Of a stretch of 64,000 nt of DNA, positions 8,941-17,124 are shown piece after piece. Made by a program: the position numbers and the translations under genes. Below the pieces are notes generated by a model, which saw nothing but the letters and a program-made list of their open reading frames with translations, searched no databases and was not told the DNA's origin. The stretch comes from an uncultured Flavobacteriales bacterium (GTDB lineage: Bacteria; Bacteroidota; Bacteroidia; Flavobacteriales_D; Crocinitomicaceae), in the NCBI GenBank assembly GCA_943789205.1, contig CALSTG010000001.1, positions 1,230,435 to 1,294,434 on the forward strand, written 5' to 3'. How positions within the stretch are numbered: position 1 is the stretch's first letter; the number at the start of each line of letters is the position of its first letter.

Positions 8941-9013
8941 GCGAGAGTAGCTCAGTTGGTAGAGCACAACCTTGCCAAGGTTGGGGTCGCGGGTTCGAAT
9001 CCCGTCTCCCGCT
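8941..9013 (+). tRNA. tRNA-Gly (GCC)
   Basis: A 73-nt cloverleaf. The anticodon stem CAACC/GGUUG encloses UUGCCAA with anticodon GCC, and the T arm reads GGGUUCGAAUCCC. The acceptor stem has one A-C mismatch at the fourth pair; CCA is not encoded. Followed after 32 nt by tRNA-Leu. Confidence 0.95.
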
Positions 9014-9045
9014 CATTTTTCTACTGTCCTTGATTAAGGACAATT

Positions 9046-9129
9046 GCTCGAGTGGTGGAATTGGTAGACACGCCGGACTTAAAATCCTGTGCTCTTTGGG
9101 GCGTGCGGGTTCAAGTCCCGCCTCGAGTA
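9046..9129 (+). tRNA. tRNA-Leu (UAA)
   Basis: An 84-nt class II tRNA with long variable arm. The anticodon loop CUUAAAA gives anticodon UAA and the T arm reads GGGUUCAAGUCCC. Acceptor GCUCGAG pairs with CUCGAGU including a G-U first pair; CCA is not encoded. Confidence 0.96.
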
Positions 9130-9132
9130 CAA

Positions 9133-9159
9133 AGCCCCGCAGTCTGCGGGGCTTTTTTT
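9133..9159 (+). terminator. Rho-independent terminator after the tRNA pair
   Basis: Perfect 9-bp stem AGCCCCGCA/TGCGGGGCT with a GTC loop, then T7. Ends the tRNA transcript. Confidence 0.93.
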
Positions 9160-9206
9160 ATCATTAAAACTTGTGAGAGGGCTTCCACCTCAAACTCGTA
9201 TTAAAG

Positions 9207-9235
9207 CCCTGGTTTACACGACCGGGGTTTTTTTT
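9207..9235 (+). terminator. Second rho-independent terminator
   Basis: Stem CCCTGGT/ACCGGGG (one G-U pair) with a 7-nt loop, followed by T8. A back-up plus-strand terminator about 50 bp after the first; on the minus strand it lacks a T run, so it does not serve folE well. Confidence 0.75.
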
Positions 9236-9306
9236 GATATAAAAAGGAGTTGATGGGTGTTAAAATTTTGACGTAGTAAAATTCAGAATTATGCCTGTTG
9301 TTCTTT

Positions 9307-9972
9307 TTAGAAAGAATTTTTATTATCAAGACAATTAAAAAATTCTTTTTGATATTTTACATCATTAAAACAACCGCTATATTCCATTGTGGTGGTAAAG
9401 CTGCTTTTATCTTTAATACCTCGAGATGAAACACATAGATGTTTCGCGCTTATAACAACGATTATATCTTCCGTATTTAAGGTCGTTTTGAGCTCGTTTA
9501 GAATTTGAAGCGATAATCTTTCTTGAACTTGAGGTCTGTGTGCATAATAGTCTACCAGTCGATTTATTTTCGAAAGACCAATTACTTTCGCCTTTGGGAT
9601 ATAGGCAATATGTGCGTAACCGGTGATAGGTAAAAAGTGGTGTTCACAAGAGGAATCCAAAGAAATATTCTGTTCAATAAGCATTTTTCCATAAGCATAC
9701 TTATTGTCAAAAACTGAAAGTGATGGTTTATTTCTCGGGTTGAGTCCATAAAAAAGTTCTTTCACATACATTTTGGCAACACGGTATGGTGTGCCAGATA
9801 AGCTGTCGTCAGATAAATCTAGCCCCAATTCATTCATAATTTCTTTAAAATGATACTGAATACGTTCAATTTTTTTATCATCCGATTTCTCAAAAGCGTC
9901 CTTGCGAAGAGGGGTTTCAATACTAGATGAAATATGATTATCTCCTAATTGGTCATGTTTTGATTTATTCAT
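9307..9972 (-). CDS. folE: GTP cyclohydrolase I
   Basis: Zinc enzyme making 7,8-dihydroneopterin triphosphate from GTP, first step of folate and pterin synthesis. The 221 residues contain zinc ligands Cys109 and His112 (CEHHFLP) and Cys180 (KHLCVSSRG), with GLSKINRLV and HRPQVQERL as expected. ATG 9972 overlaps the stop of the upstream MerC-like gene by 4 nt (ATGA), so the two are translationally coupled. Being downstream of a MerC-like gene and beside a Fur-family regulator suggests metal-dependent expression, which is inference. Confidence 0.94.
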   Translation of the reverse strand: MNKSKHDQLGDNHISSSIETPLRKDAFEKSDDKKIERIQYHFKEIMNELGLDLSDDSLSGTPYRVAKMYVKELFYGLNPRNKPSLSVFDNKYAYGKMLIEQNISLDSSCEHHFLPITGYAHIAYIPKAKVIGLSKINRLVDYYAHRPQVQERLSLQILNELKTTLNTEDIIVVISAKHLCVSSRGIKDKSSFTTTMEYSGCFNDVKYQKEFFNCLDNKNSF

Positions 9973-10367
9973 TTTGTGCAGCATTGGTCTTTTTGACATT
10001 GACAATATTTAAGGTTGTAAAGATGTAAAACGGCTAAGCTGATTGCCACAGCATGTGTTATGTTACTTGATAATTCAAACCAGTTAATGCGGTGATTTGC
10101 AATTACTAAGAATAAGGCACCCCATAACGACCAAAGTAAGGGCTTCATAAATGATTTTGTAGTGTTTTGCGTAGATTGATAAATTGCCCAAAATGAAATA
10201 GCTAAAAAGATATAATCTAACCAAATCCACCAAGCTGGAGCTGCGTCACAGCAAGTGGCTGTGCACGTTTGGACTATAAAAAGAAAAGGGGTAGCCACAC
10301 AATGCACAACGCACAAAGTGCTTGCTAAGGCTCCTATTGTATCAGGTTTAAATATTGTATTATTCAT
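9969..10367 (-). CDS. MerC-domain membrane protein
   Basis: 132 residues with four predicted helices and Cys motifs at the membrane edge: TLCVVHCVATPF, CTATCC, and a Cys-rich tail CQCQKDQCC. This is the MerC-type fold, known from mercury uptake but also widespread in Bacteroidota without mercury genes, probably in transport of another thiophilic metal. No merA or merR is nearby. It is divergent from the Fur-family gene, 76 bp away, and coupled to folE. Metal unknown; zinc is the most plausible guess. Confidence 0.85.
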   Translation of the reverse strand: MNNTIFKPDTIGALASTLCVVHCVATPFLFIVQTCTATCCDAAPAWWIWLDYIFLAISFWAIYQSTQNTTKSFMKPLLWSLWGALFLVIANHRINWFELSSNITHAVAISLAVLHLYNLKYCQCQKDQCCTK

Positions 10368-10372
10368 GGCTG

Positions 10373-10396
10373 TTAATGCAACTGAGTTGCAAATAA
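10373..10396. promoter_or_regulatory. Putative Fur-family operator 1 (merC side)
   Basis: Inverted repeat TTAATGCAA-CTGAG-TTGCAAATAA, with core TGCAAC-N3-GTTGCA perfect. It lies just below a near-consensus minus-strand promoter (TTG, 19 bp, TTTATTTG) and a few bases before the merC-like ATG at 10367. It closely resembles the second palindrome at 10411-10433. Confidence 0.6.
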
Positions 10397-10407
10397 AGCA
10401 AAGCCAC

Positions 10408-10438
10408 TTGTTATTGCAATGGAGTTGTGATAAATTTG
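10408..10438 (+). promoter_or_regulatory. Promoter of the Fur-family gene
   Basis: TTG (10408-10410), 20 bp, then TAAATTTG (10431-10438), ending 5 nt before ATG 10444; the mRNA would be almost leaderless. Confidence 0.65.
10411..10433. promoter_or_regulatory. Putative Fur-family operator 2 (fur side)
   Basis: Imperfect palindrome TTATTGCAA-TGGAG-TTGTGATAA (7 of 9 pairs). It fills the space between the -33 and -7 elements of the fur promoter and overlaps the first bases of the -7 box, a repressor-type position suggesting autoregulation. Starts 38 bp after operator 1. Confidence 0.6.
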
Positions 10439-10443
10439 TACCT

Positions 10444-10824
10444 ATGGGAATAATAAGAAAAACGAAATCAGTAAAGAAAATACTTAATGAATTTCAAGTT
10501 GAATCTAAGGCATTGTCCACTCTTGACTTAATACATCGTTTTGAAGCTGAATTCAATAAAACAACAATTTATCGTGTTTTAGATAAACTCGAGGATGATG
10601 GTGTTTTGCATTCCTTTCAAGGTAAGAACGGCGTCAAGTGGTATGCCAAATGTGAGGACTGTACGGAACATAAGCATTCAGACATTCACCCACATTTTCA
10701 ATGTTTATCTTGTGGTCAAACAGATTGTTTAGATTTCAGTATTCATATTCCGAAGATCCCAAATCGTGAAGTCTCATTTTCTCAATTTTTACTTCAAGGC
10801 CGATGTGAAAAGTGTTTAGTATAA
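10444..10824 (+). CDS. Fur-family transcriptional regulator (Zur-like)
   Basis: 126-residue metal-dependent repressor. Residues of about 22-55 form the winged helix (ALSTLDLIHRF, NKTTIYRVLDKLEDDGVL). The dimerisation part has a His-rich stretch HKHSDIHPHF (76-85) and two structural zinc pairs, CLSC (87-90) and CEKC (121-124). ATG 10444 is chosen because the promoter ends at 10438, although the frame is open upstream. It is divergent from merC-folE with two matching palindromes between. Zur-type zinc control is the best guess; iron or peroxide sensing is not excluded. Confidence 0.88.
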   Translation: MGIIRKTKSVKKILNEFQVESKALSTLDLIHRFEAEFNKTTIYRVLDKLEDDGVLHSFQGKNGVKWYAKCEDCTEHKHSDIHPHFQCLSCGQTDCLDFSIHIPKIPNREVSFSQFLLQGRCEKCLV

Positions 10825-10937
10825 GGTTAGTCTTTTTTCATAGCATCTGGGTATTGTGTAATACCTCTGGAACATTTTGCTGAATACTTTGTTCAGTATT
10901 TTTAACATTGATTATAACGGAAAGTATTTTTTTAATT

Positions 10938-13142
10938 ATGTCTTATTTTAAGTTGATTCTTATTTCCCTAACAACCCTTTTAGGTGGTCATACATTAATG
11001 GCGCAAGCTCTATGTGAGGCGGACCATAATATTTTATTAACTGATTTTTCTTTTACACCTGACTCTTTGGTCATCCTCCCAGGAGAGACTGTAGCCTTTA
11101 TTAATGTTCAGGGGACACATAGTGTAAACGGCGTGAACAGCACGGTAACAGGTCAATCGTTTAATAATCCTGTCGAATTTTCTTTTCCTGATAGTGAAGG
11201 GACGACGCAGGGCACCTGTATGGGTGTCGTAACTTTTGATGTACCAGGTACATACACCTATGACTGTGGTGTTGGATTTCATGCCGAACTTGGAATGGTA
11301 GGGAAAATCATTGTTGATGCCTTCACCATAGCAGACTTATTAGTTGAGGCTACCTATGATGAAAATGATGAATTTACAGGATACGTTCTGCCAGCATCCT
11401 TTCAATCAAGTTATTCAATGAACTCCTATCTTTCATCCTATTTTACTGGAGAATCTGGGGATTCTGTTGTAGATCTTAATGGACCTGATTCATATACCGT
11501 TTTTCTTCCAAATGATGAAGCGGTTGATGAAATTAGAGCCGAGTTTGGAGATCCAGAAGTGAGTCAGTTTGACCTACTTGGTTTTATTGACTTGCCAGCT
11601 GCTCTTCGTTATAGCGTTGTGGATGGCGTTTACATGGCTGAAGACCTACAAGACGGACAATTGTTACCTACGACATTCGGTCAAAATTTAACGGTTAGTG
11701 AGGTCAACGGAACATTCATGGTAGACGATGCGACAATCATTGCTACCAATTATACTGCTGACAATGGTGTTATACATATCATTGATAAAACATTAGCGCC
11801 ATCTGGTCTTCCGGCAATGTCGGTATGGGATGTCATTGAAGACAGTGAAAACCATCAGTTTTTAGAGGATGCCATAACAGTAGCTGGATTTAAAACATTA
11901 TTGCGCAAACAGAGTGAAATTGTCGGTAACAGTCAATCTCCAGCAGGCCCTTTTACGGTCTTTGCACCAACGGATGCGGCTTTTCAAGCATTTGCACAAG
12001 CCGCAGGAACCTCCACTATTGATTTACTCTATGCCTCCACTTTAAATGATATTGTTGGAAGTCATATTGTAGAAAGTAGAAACTTAATTGCTGATATTTC
12101 AAATGGCACTCAATTGCCAAATTATGCCAATGAGATTTTGCAAATGACGGTAAATTCAGAGGGCGTTTTTGTGAATGGAATAGAAATCACGGTCACGGAT
12201 GTTTTAGCCTATAACGGGGTTGTTCACGTGATCGATGCTGTATTGTTTGAAGCAGCGGATATTCCTTCACCTGTTGGTACTTGTGGTACATGGACCCTAA
12301 ATATGTATGATGATGATGGAGATGGATGGGATAATACAGATTTATATATTGAAGTAGATGGAGAAGTTATTTCCGTTGAAAATGGCCCTGTATCTTCAAG
12401 CGCTTCATTTGAATTTGCAGTAGACGAAGGTGATCTGGTAAACTTATACTATCTCCCAATGGGATCCGGATGGAACAGTGAATACTACAGTGTGGTTGAT
12501 GGGAACAATCAGCTTATCACTGCGAGTGGTCAGCAGGAAGGTAATTCTATAGGCCTTCTGGCTTGTCCTACAACACCGACTTGCGGAACTATAGAAATAG
12601 TGATGAGCCATGAATATGGCGAAGGTTGGGGCAACAACAGGTTAGACGTATACAAAAACGATGTTTTGTACTTGCCAATCCCGTTCTACTTTGACTATCA
12701 ACAGACCACGTTCATTCAAGCCGATAACGGTGATGTTTTCGACTTTGAATATATTGGAGGGCAAAGCTTTGAACCTGAATATGCTGGATATAAAATATTT
12801 GGCCCTGATGGTGTTTTGGTGATCAACCAAGATATTAATGGTCAAATTCCCGAGAGCGCAACTAATATTGAGTTTTGTGAGGACCAATCTGGTATTGGAT
12901 CACTATTAGCCAGCCAAGTTACAGTCTATCCAAATCCGACCAATGGTATACTTGAAATCATTGCACCCACCACCTTTAATGGGGCTAAAATTCAATTGTT
13001 AGACATTGAGGGTAAGACCGTAGAAAGTTGGCCTAATTGGACAGGGAGTAAGCTTAACCTTGTATCATTTGATAAAGGGTTATACATCTTAGAACTCCAA
13101 AAGGAAGGCAATGTCGTTCGTAAAAGGGTTGTCCTGAATTAG
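10938..13142 (+). CDS. Secreted cupredoxin-fasciclin protein with T9SS type A domain
   Basis: 734 residues. After a signal peptide (about 1-24, ending LMAQA) comes a plastocyanin/azurin-like domain (about 25-125) with plausible type 1 copper ligands: His in GTHSV, then Cys, His and Met in YDCGVGFHAELGM. Two fasciclin (FAS1) domains follow (about 128-275, with YTVFLPNDEAV and GVIHIIDKTL; and about 280-420, with FTVFAPTDAAF and GVVHVIDAVL). Two Cys-started beta modules (CGTWTLNMYDDDGDGW, CGTIEIVMSHEYGEGW) precede a type A T9SS signal (VTVYPNPTNGILE). Probably a surface adhesin or electron-carrying protein. ATG 10938 gives the clean signal peptide. Confidence 0.88.
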   Translation: MSYFKLILISLTTLLGGHTLMAQALCEADHNILLTDFSFTPDSLVILPGETVAFINVQGTHSVNGVNSTVTGQSFNNPVEFSFPDSEGTTQGTCMGVVTFDVPGTYTYDCGVGFHAELGMVGKIIVDAFTIADLLVEATYDENDEFTGYVLPASFQSSYSMNSYLSSYFTGESGDSVVDLNGPDSYTVFLPNDEAVDEIRAEFGDPEVSQFDLLGFIDLPAALRYSVVDGVYMAEDLQDGQLLPTTFGQNLTVSEVNGTFMVDDATIIATNYTADNGVIHIIDKTLAPSGLPAMSVWDVIEDSENHQFLEDAITVAGFKTLLRKQSEIVGNSQSPAGPFTVFAPTDAAFQAFAQAAGTSTIDLLYASTLNDIVGSHIVESRNLIADISNGTQLPNYANEILQMTVNSEGVFVNGIEITVTDVLAYNGVVHVIDAVLFEAADIPSPVGTCGTWTLNMYDDDGDGWDNTDLYIEVDGEVISVENGPVSSSASFEFAVDEGDLVNLYYLPMGSGWNSEYYSVVDGNNQLITASGQQEGNSIGLLACPTTPTCGTIEIVMSHEYGEGWGNNRLDVYKNDVLYLPIPFYFDYQQTTFIQADNGDVFDFEYIGGQSFEPEYAGYKIFGPDGVLVINQDINGQIPESATNIEFCEDQSGIGSLLASQVTVYPNPTNGILEIIAPTTFNGAKIQLLDIEGKTVESWPNWTGSKLNLVSFDKGLYILELQKEGNVVRKRVVLN

Positions 13143-13146
13143 GCCA

Positions 13147-13794
13147 TCAAGATTCACTATTCCCCGTTAGAATGAGGTTATCGTAAATAGCAAACTTTAC
13201 CAGAACTGCGAGCACAAAACCGCTTACAATATCTATTATGTGATGCTGATGAACTAGTACGATCGAACTACAAATTAACAGGAACCATGTAAGGAAGGTT
13301 AATTTTAAAAACACTGAACCAATTTCTGTTGAAATAACGTATGCGCTGAGTGCAGAAAAAGTAATGTGCAGAGATGGAACAAGGTTATGAGGATGATCAA
13401 GCCAATGAAGCGCATCGTACCAAAACTCATAACCTTGAATATTCTCTATTCGAGAAAAACCGAGCTCTGCAGGAAACAACAGAAAAAACACCGAAGCAAT
13501 TGCGCTACTAGCGATCAAACTAATAGCAATAGCTCGAATCTTCAATGGGTTTTTGATAATTAAAAAATTCAAAAGCAGTAAAACATGAAAGGAATTATAG
13601 ACATGAATCATCCATGGTACCATAGGGATGTCACGTTCAAACTCAAAGTACAATTGGTAAAAACTTGTTCGTTGCGCTGCAATTTCATTGGTTCCAAGAT
13701 AAATGCCTGAGCATGTGAGCGCTGCAATCAGCCCCCATTTCACAAGGGCTTTAATCCGAGCTTGAGATATATTCTGAGTAATAGAATCTTTCAT
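13147..13794 (-). CDS. PAP2-like membrane phosphatase
   Basis: 215 residues with about six membrane helices. The C-terminal half shows the PAP2 active-site pattern: PHNLVPSLHITFSA (motif 2 with PSLH) and SIVLVHQHHIIDIVSG (motif 3, H-x3-D type). Motif 1 (KxxxxxxRP) is not evident, as in the inositol-phosphotransferase branch. It likely acts on a lipid phosphate in the inner membrane; substrate unknown. It ends 4 bp after the convergent fasciclin gene stop and has no clear operon partner. Confidence 0.75.
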   Translation of the reverse strand: MKDSITQNISQARIKALVKWGLIAALTCSGIYLGTNEIAAQRTSFYQLYFEFERDIPMVPWMIHVYNSFHVLLLLNFLIIKNPLKIRAIAISLIASSAIASVFFLLFPAELGFSRIENIQGYEFWYDALHWLDHPHNLVPSLHITFSALSAYVISTEIGSVFLKLTFLTWFLLICSSIVLVHQHHIIDIVSGFVLAVLVKFAIYDNLILTGNSES

Positions 13795-13903
13795 GTCTTG
13801 AACGTTGAAGGTAGAGACAAGATACTACTTCTGTATCAAATCATTTTTGTAAAACAAAAGACCCTGTTTTGAAGGGATGTTGTAATTTGGTCAAAAGTTA
13901 AGT

Positions 13904-14419
13904 ATGATAACAATTATTTCAGGTACAAATCGCGAAAACAGTAACAGTCAAAAGGTATCAGAGTCTTGTCTGCAAATACTAAAAGAACAAGGACATACGG
14001 CCCAAATTTTTAGTCTTACTGCGTTACCAGATAATTTTTTTTCAGTAATTTATGACAAGGTGTCTCCTGGCTATCAGCATCTCATCGATGACTTTATTAA
14101 AGACGCGGATCAGCTTGTTTTTGTACTGCCAGAATATCAAGGCAGCTACCCCGGTGTTTTGAAGTCGTTTTTAGACGCAATAGACCCCAAATTATTAGCA
14201 GATAAGAAAGCTTGCTTAATAGGTGTTGCCTCAGGAAGAGCAGGAGGCATTCGGCCTTTGAGTCACTTTACAGATGTGCTCCACCATCTGAATATTGAAG
14301 TTTTTTCTAGTCAGCCCAAGCTTAGTGCTATTGATGGCCTTGTTGATGAACGATTAATCAGTGATTCAAAAACGTTAGAAAGGCTGAAAGTGCATTTTAG
14401 AAAGTTTATGAATTTCTAA
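13904..14419 (+). CDS. NADPH-dependent FMN reductase family protein
   Basis: 171-residue flavodoxin-like protein. The N-terminus MITIISGTNRENSNSQKVS is the FMN phosphate-binding loop, and VFVLPEYQGSYPGVLKSFLDAI (about 63-84) is the family's second flavin-contact motif; GVASGRAGGIR follows. Such proteins reduce FMN, quinones or azo compounds with NAD(P)H in the cytoplasm. It stands alone between convergent neighbours. Electron acceptor unknown. Confidence 0.88.
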   Translation: MITIISGTNRENSNSQKVSESCLQILKEQGHTAQIFSLTALPDNFFSVIYDKVSPGYQHLIDDFIKDADQLVFVLPEYQGSYPGVLKSFLDAIDPKLLADKKACLIGVASGRAGGIRPLSHFTDVLHHLNIEVFSSQPKLSAIDGLVDERLISDSKTLERLKVHFRKFMNF

Positions 14420-14445
14420 CAAAACATCTTTGAGTAGTAGCGTCT

Positions 14446-15633
14446 TTATTTCAGCAATTCTAATGCTATAATCCGTTCTGTTTCTTTTTTATACATATTA
14501 TAAATGCTTCCTGTGGCAGGCCCATTAAACCCTGTATGAATATGAATAATTTCCCCCTTACTATTTACGAAAAGTGTTGTTGGGAAGCTTATAATCTTAT
14601 TTAGCATAGAAAAACGCTGTGAGGCTTCTTTTTTACTTGCTCTTCCTGCGAGAAAAACTTGATAGGGAAGCTTGGCTTTTTTTGAAAATATCCTTAAGTG
14701 CTTTTTCCTTTCTCTTTTTGTTTTTTGGCTTTCAAAACCGAGCGCAACAATCTGTAACCCATCGGCATTGTATTTTTCATGAAGCGTTTTAAAATAATTC
14801 GTTTCATCAAGACAGTTTGGACACCAGCTCCCCATGATTTGTATAATCGTCACAGGATGTTTGCTGAAATTAATTTTTTTTTGGCCAAAGCGAAGCGCAT
14901 TATATGTGAAAACAGACAAATCATATTTGGAGTCAACAAGGTAGGTCAATGAGTCTGGATTAGAAATAGCCGCATCAGCATCTTTAATGGCCTTCCAGCT
15001 GGTTTGATAGGAGGCACCGCTGTAGAATTTCCCTAGTAGCGTATCACCAAATATTTTTGCAGTGAAGACAAAAGCATGTGCGCCATCAAAGCATGATAAA
15101 TACAGCCGGTCACCAAATACATTACCATCTAGAAAGCGATAATCACCAGTTTCTGTGAGAAAAGTACCTGATAACTTGTTATTATGTTGCTCAAAACGAC
15201 CTACGGCCGGCCATGAATCTTTCTGATTTCCAAAAGTCACTTCGTAAGAGGAAAAAACCTTATCATTATGTCCATTAGTTTTACCCTCAAACCTAGTTCC
15301 TTGCGATTGCGTTCCCGATAAAGGAAAACTCATTGCTTTTCTATTGTCTTTCCAGTAGCCGAGAATATTATTAGAATCTTTAAAGGCAAATTTTAAATAG
15401 CTATCCATTTCCTTAAATTGATAGATGACAGAATCTTTATCATTGGATACAGACATTGGGATTTCTTCTTTACCATTAACAATATAAATTTCTGAGTCAT
15501 TAGTTTTTTTAATAAAAAAAGGGAGGTAAAGGCGATCATTTAGCGCAATTTCGAATCGCCATTGTTCGGCTTGACTTAAAGAAGTGTTTTTTAAAACGAA
15601 TAATGAAAGGAGTAGAAAGATGCTTTTAATCAT
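14446..15633 (-). CDS. Exported thioredoxin-like (TlpA family) protein
   Basis: 395 residues with an N-terminal signal peptide (IFLLLSLFVLKNTSLSQ). The first 230 residues are a beta-rich region of no clear family (repeated GxYRFL and GTRFEG elements). The C-terminal domain (about 245-395) has IQIMGSWCPNCLDE with the CxxC redox pair (about 270), a VALGFE strand and FPTTLFVNSKGEI with cis-Pro. It likely reduces or isomerises disulfides in the periplasm. It is monocistronic and divergent from the phosphodiesterase gene. Confidence 0.87.
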   Translation of the reverse strand: MIKSIFLLLSLFVLKNTSLSQAEQWRFEIALNDRLYLPFFIKKTNDSEIYIVNGKEEIPMSVSNDKDSVIYQFKEMDSYLKFAFKDSNNILGYWKDNRKAMSFPLSGTQSQGTRFEGKTNGHNDKVFSSYEVTFGNQKDSWPAVGRFEQHNNKLSGTFLTETGDYRFLDGNVFGDRLYLSCFDGAHAFVFTAKIFGDTLLGKFYSGASYQTSWKAIKDADAAISNPDSLTYLVDSKYDLSVFTYNALRFGQKKINFSKHPVTIIQIMGSWCPNCLDETNYFKTLHEKYNADGLQIVALGFESQKTKRERKKHLRIFSKKAKLPYQVFLAGRASKKEASQRFSMLNKIISFPTTLFVNSKGEIIHIHTGFNGPATGSIYNMYKKETERIIALELLK

Positions 15634-15671
15634 AGAATAAAAGTACCAACTTTTAGTTGTATTTATTCCTT

Positions 15672-15679
15672 TAACTTTG
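15672..15679 (+). promoter_or_regulatory. -7 box (TAACTTTG) of the phosphodiesterase gene
   Basis: Exact TAnnTTTG ending 5 nt before the GTG start at 15685, so the transcript begins at or next to the start codon. A weak TTTT lies 17 bp upstream. Confidence 0.55.
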
Positions 15680-15684
15680 TTTTG

Positions 15685-16548
15685 GTGAACATTAAATCAA
15701 TTTTCTTTTTTCTTTTTTTCTTTATCACTTCCCATAGTGTGTTTTCGCAAAAAGGACCATTAAAAGTGTTGAGCTGGAATGTTTTTTTACGTCCGGGCAT
15801 TATGCGAGACGATCAAATGAAGCGTGTTGAACCAATCGGGAAGTATTTAATACAAACGGGAGCTGACGTTATAATTCTTCAAGAAGCATTTCATAAAAAG
15901 GCAAAACGCTCATTGATAAAAAAATTACAACAGCTCTACCCCTATTATACATCTCGTGGGCCCATCTCATTTTGGGGTGTATCATCAGGCGTTCTTATTT
16001 TTTCAAAGCACCCTCTTTTGGAAGAGGTTTTTATTTCCTTTAATTCTGGAACTGGTTCCGATAAACTTGCTAAGAAAGGGTTGGTACACGTAGCTTTTAA
16101 TTTTCATAATAAGCGAGTAGATGTTTTTGGTACTCATCTTCAAGCAGGAGCCTCAAACAAATGCAAATCGATTCGAAAGCAGCAACTTATGGTTTTAAAA
16201 AAAGCTGTAAATTTTATAGATCCGTCAAGCGGATTGATACTCGCTGGAGATTTTAATTTTACACCTAACGGAGATTTGTTTGCTTTTTTGAAGAAAACCT
16301 TGGATATTGAAGTCTCGGTTCTAGATTCAGAAGTAAAACACAGTGCAAATTTTCCGGATCAAGATTTATTTTCTTTTCAAGGGAATCCGGTATGGATTGA
16401 TTTTATACTTTTAAGACAATCACAATGGTTAGAACAAACTAGAATTTGGATTGAAGAGCCGAGAGAAAGAAAAGGTGAAATATGGACCAGGATTTCAGAC
16501 CATAATCCTATAACAGCTGTATTTCAATTAACAGAATTTGAGCATTGA
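15685..16548 (+). CDS. Secreted endonuclease/exonuclease/phosphatase-family protein, sphingomyelinase-like
   Basis: 287 residues with signal peptide (IFFFLFFFITSHSVFSQ) and the DNase I-like metal-dependent fold: LKVLSWNVFLRPG with the metal-binding Asn, IILQEAF with the Glu, VFGTHLQAG, AGDFNFTP and SDHNPITAV with the catalytic His. The VFLRPG segment and size fit bacterial neutral sphingomyelinases (beta-toxin type), so hydrolysis of sphingolipids or other phosphodiesters is plausible. GTG 15685 is chosen from the promoter position; TTG 15682 is possible. Confidence 0.85.
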   Translation: MNIKSIFFFLFFFITSHSVFSQKGPLKVLSWNVFLRPGIMRDDQMKRVEPIGKYLIQTGADVIILQEAFHKKAKRSLIKKLQQLYPYYTSRGPISFWGVSSGVLIFSKHPLLEEVFISFNSGTGSDKLAKKGLVHVAFNFHNKRVDVFGTHLQAGASNKCKSIRKQQLMVLKKAVNFIDPSSGLILAGDFNFTPNGDLFAFLKKTLDIEVSVLDSEVKHSANFPDQDLFSFQGNPVWIDFILLRQSQWLEQTRIWIEEPRERKGEIWTRISDHNPITAVFQLTEFEH

Positions 16549-16590
16549 TGCAACTTTTAGAAACAAATTGTAGTCTTAATAAAAAGAGCC

Positions 16591-17124
16591 ATGGATGAAT
16601 TATCCTTGATACAAGGTTGTATTGAAGGTAATCAAAGGGCTCAACGACAGTTATTTGATAGTTTTTCGCCAAAGTTTTTCGCTGTTTGTCTGCGTTATAT
16701 GAAGAACAACGATGAAGCTGAGGATGTACTTCAAGAAGCATTGATTAAAGTTTTCTCAAAGCTTCCTGAGTATAGCAAGAAAGGTTCGTTTGAAGGTTGG
16801 ATGAGGCGTATTGTTGTAAATACATGCCTAGACCAAATAAGAAAGAATCAAAAGCTTAAATTTGATGCTCCATTGGAGCAAGAAGAGTATAAGCTATCAA
16901 CAAATGCGTATATATTTGAAAAACTGTCAGCAGATGAGTTGATAAAAGAGATTCAAGAAATGCCTCCAGGGTATAAAGTAGTCTTCAACATGTTTGCAAT
17001 AGAAGGCTTTTCGCATCAAGAGATAGCTGAGCATTTAGGTGTAAAAGAATCTACATCAAAATCTCAATATCTAAGAGCGAGGGCATATTTAAAAGAAAGA
17101 ATATTAAAAATAGATGAGCGATAA
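16591..17124 (+). CDS. ECF-type RNA polymerase sigma factor
   Basis: 177 residues with regions 2 and 4 only. Region 2 reads FAVCLRYMKNNDEAEDVLQEALIKVF and continues to GWMRRIVVNTCLDQIRK; region 4 reads MPPGYKVVFNMFAIEGFSHQEIAEHLGVKESTSKSQYLRAR in form, a clear helix-turn-helix. It directs transcription of an unknown regulon. The stop overlaps the next gene by 11 nt, so sigma factor and membrane partner are coupled, as for sigma/anti-sigma pairs. Confidence 0.94.
   Translation: MDELSLIQGCIEGNQRAQRQLFDSFSPKFFAVCLRYMKNNDEAEDVLQEALIKVFSKLPEYSKKGSFEGWMRRIVVNTCLDQIRKNQKLKFDAPLEQEEYKLSTNAYIFEKLSADELIKEIQEMPPGYKVVFNMFAIEGFSHQEIAEHLGVKESTSKSQYLRARAYLKERILKIDER

Noticed and set aside
8901-9167. An 88-codon open frame on the plus strand
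   Set aside because: It runs straight through both tRNA genes and the terminator; the translation is an accident of tRNA sequence.
9969-10824. Mercury-resistance operon
   Set aside because: Only a MerC-type membrane protein is present; merA, merP, merT and merR are absent and the regulator is Fur-like.
10850-10900. Hairpins GGTATT/AATACC and AATACT/AGTATT after the Fur-family gene as a terminator
   Set aside because: Stems are short and AT-rich; the second is followed by a few T only. Too weak to call.
13883-13889. TAATTTG as promoter of the flavin reductase gene at 13904
   Set aside because: One base short of TAnnTTTG and without a -33 element.
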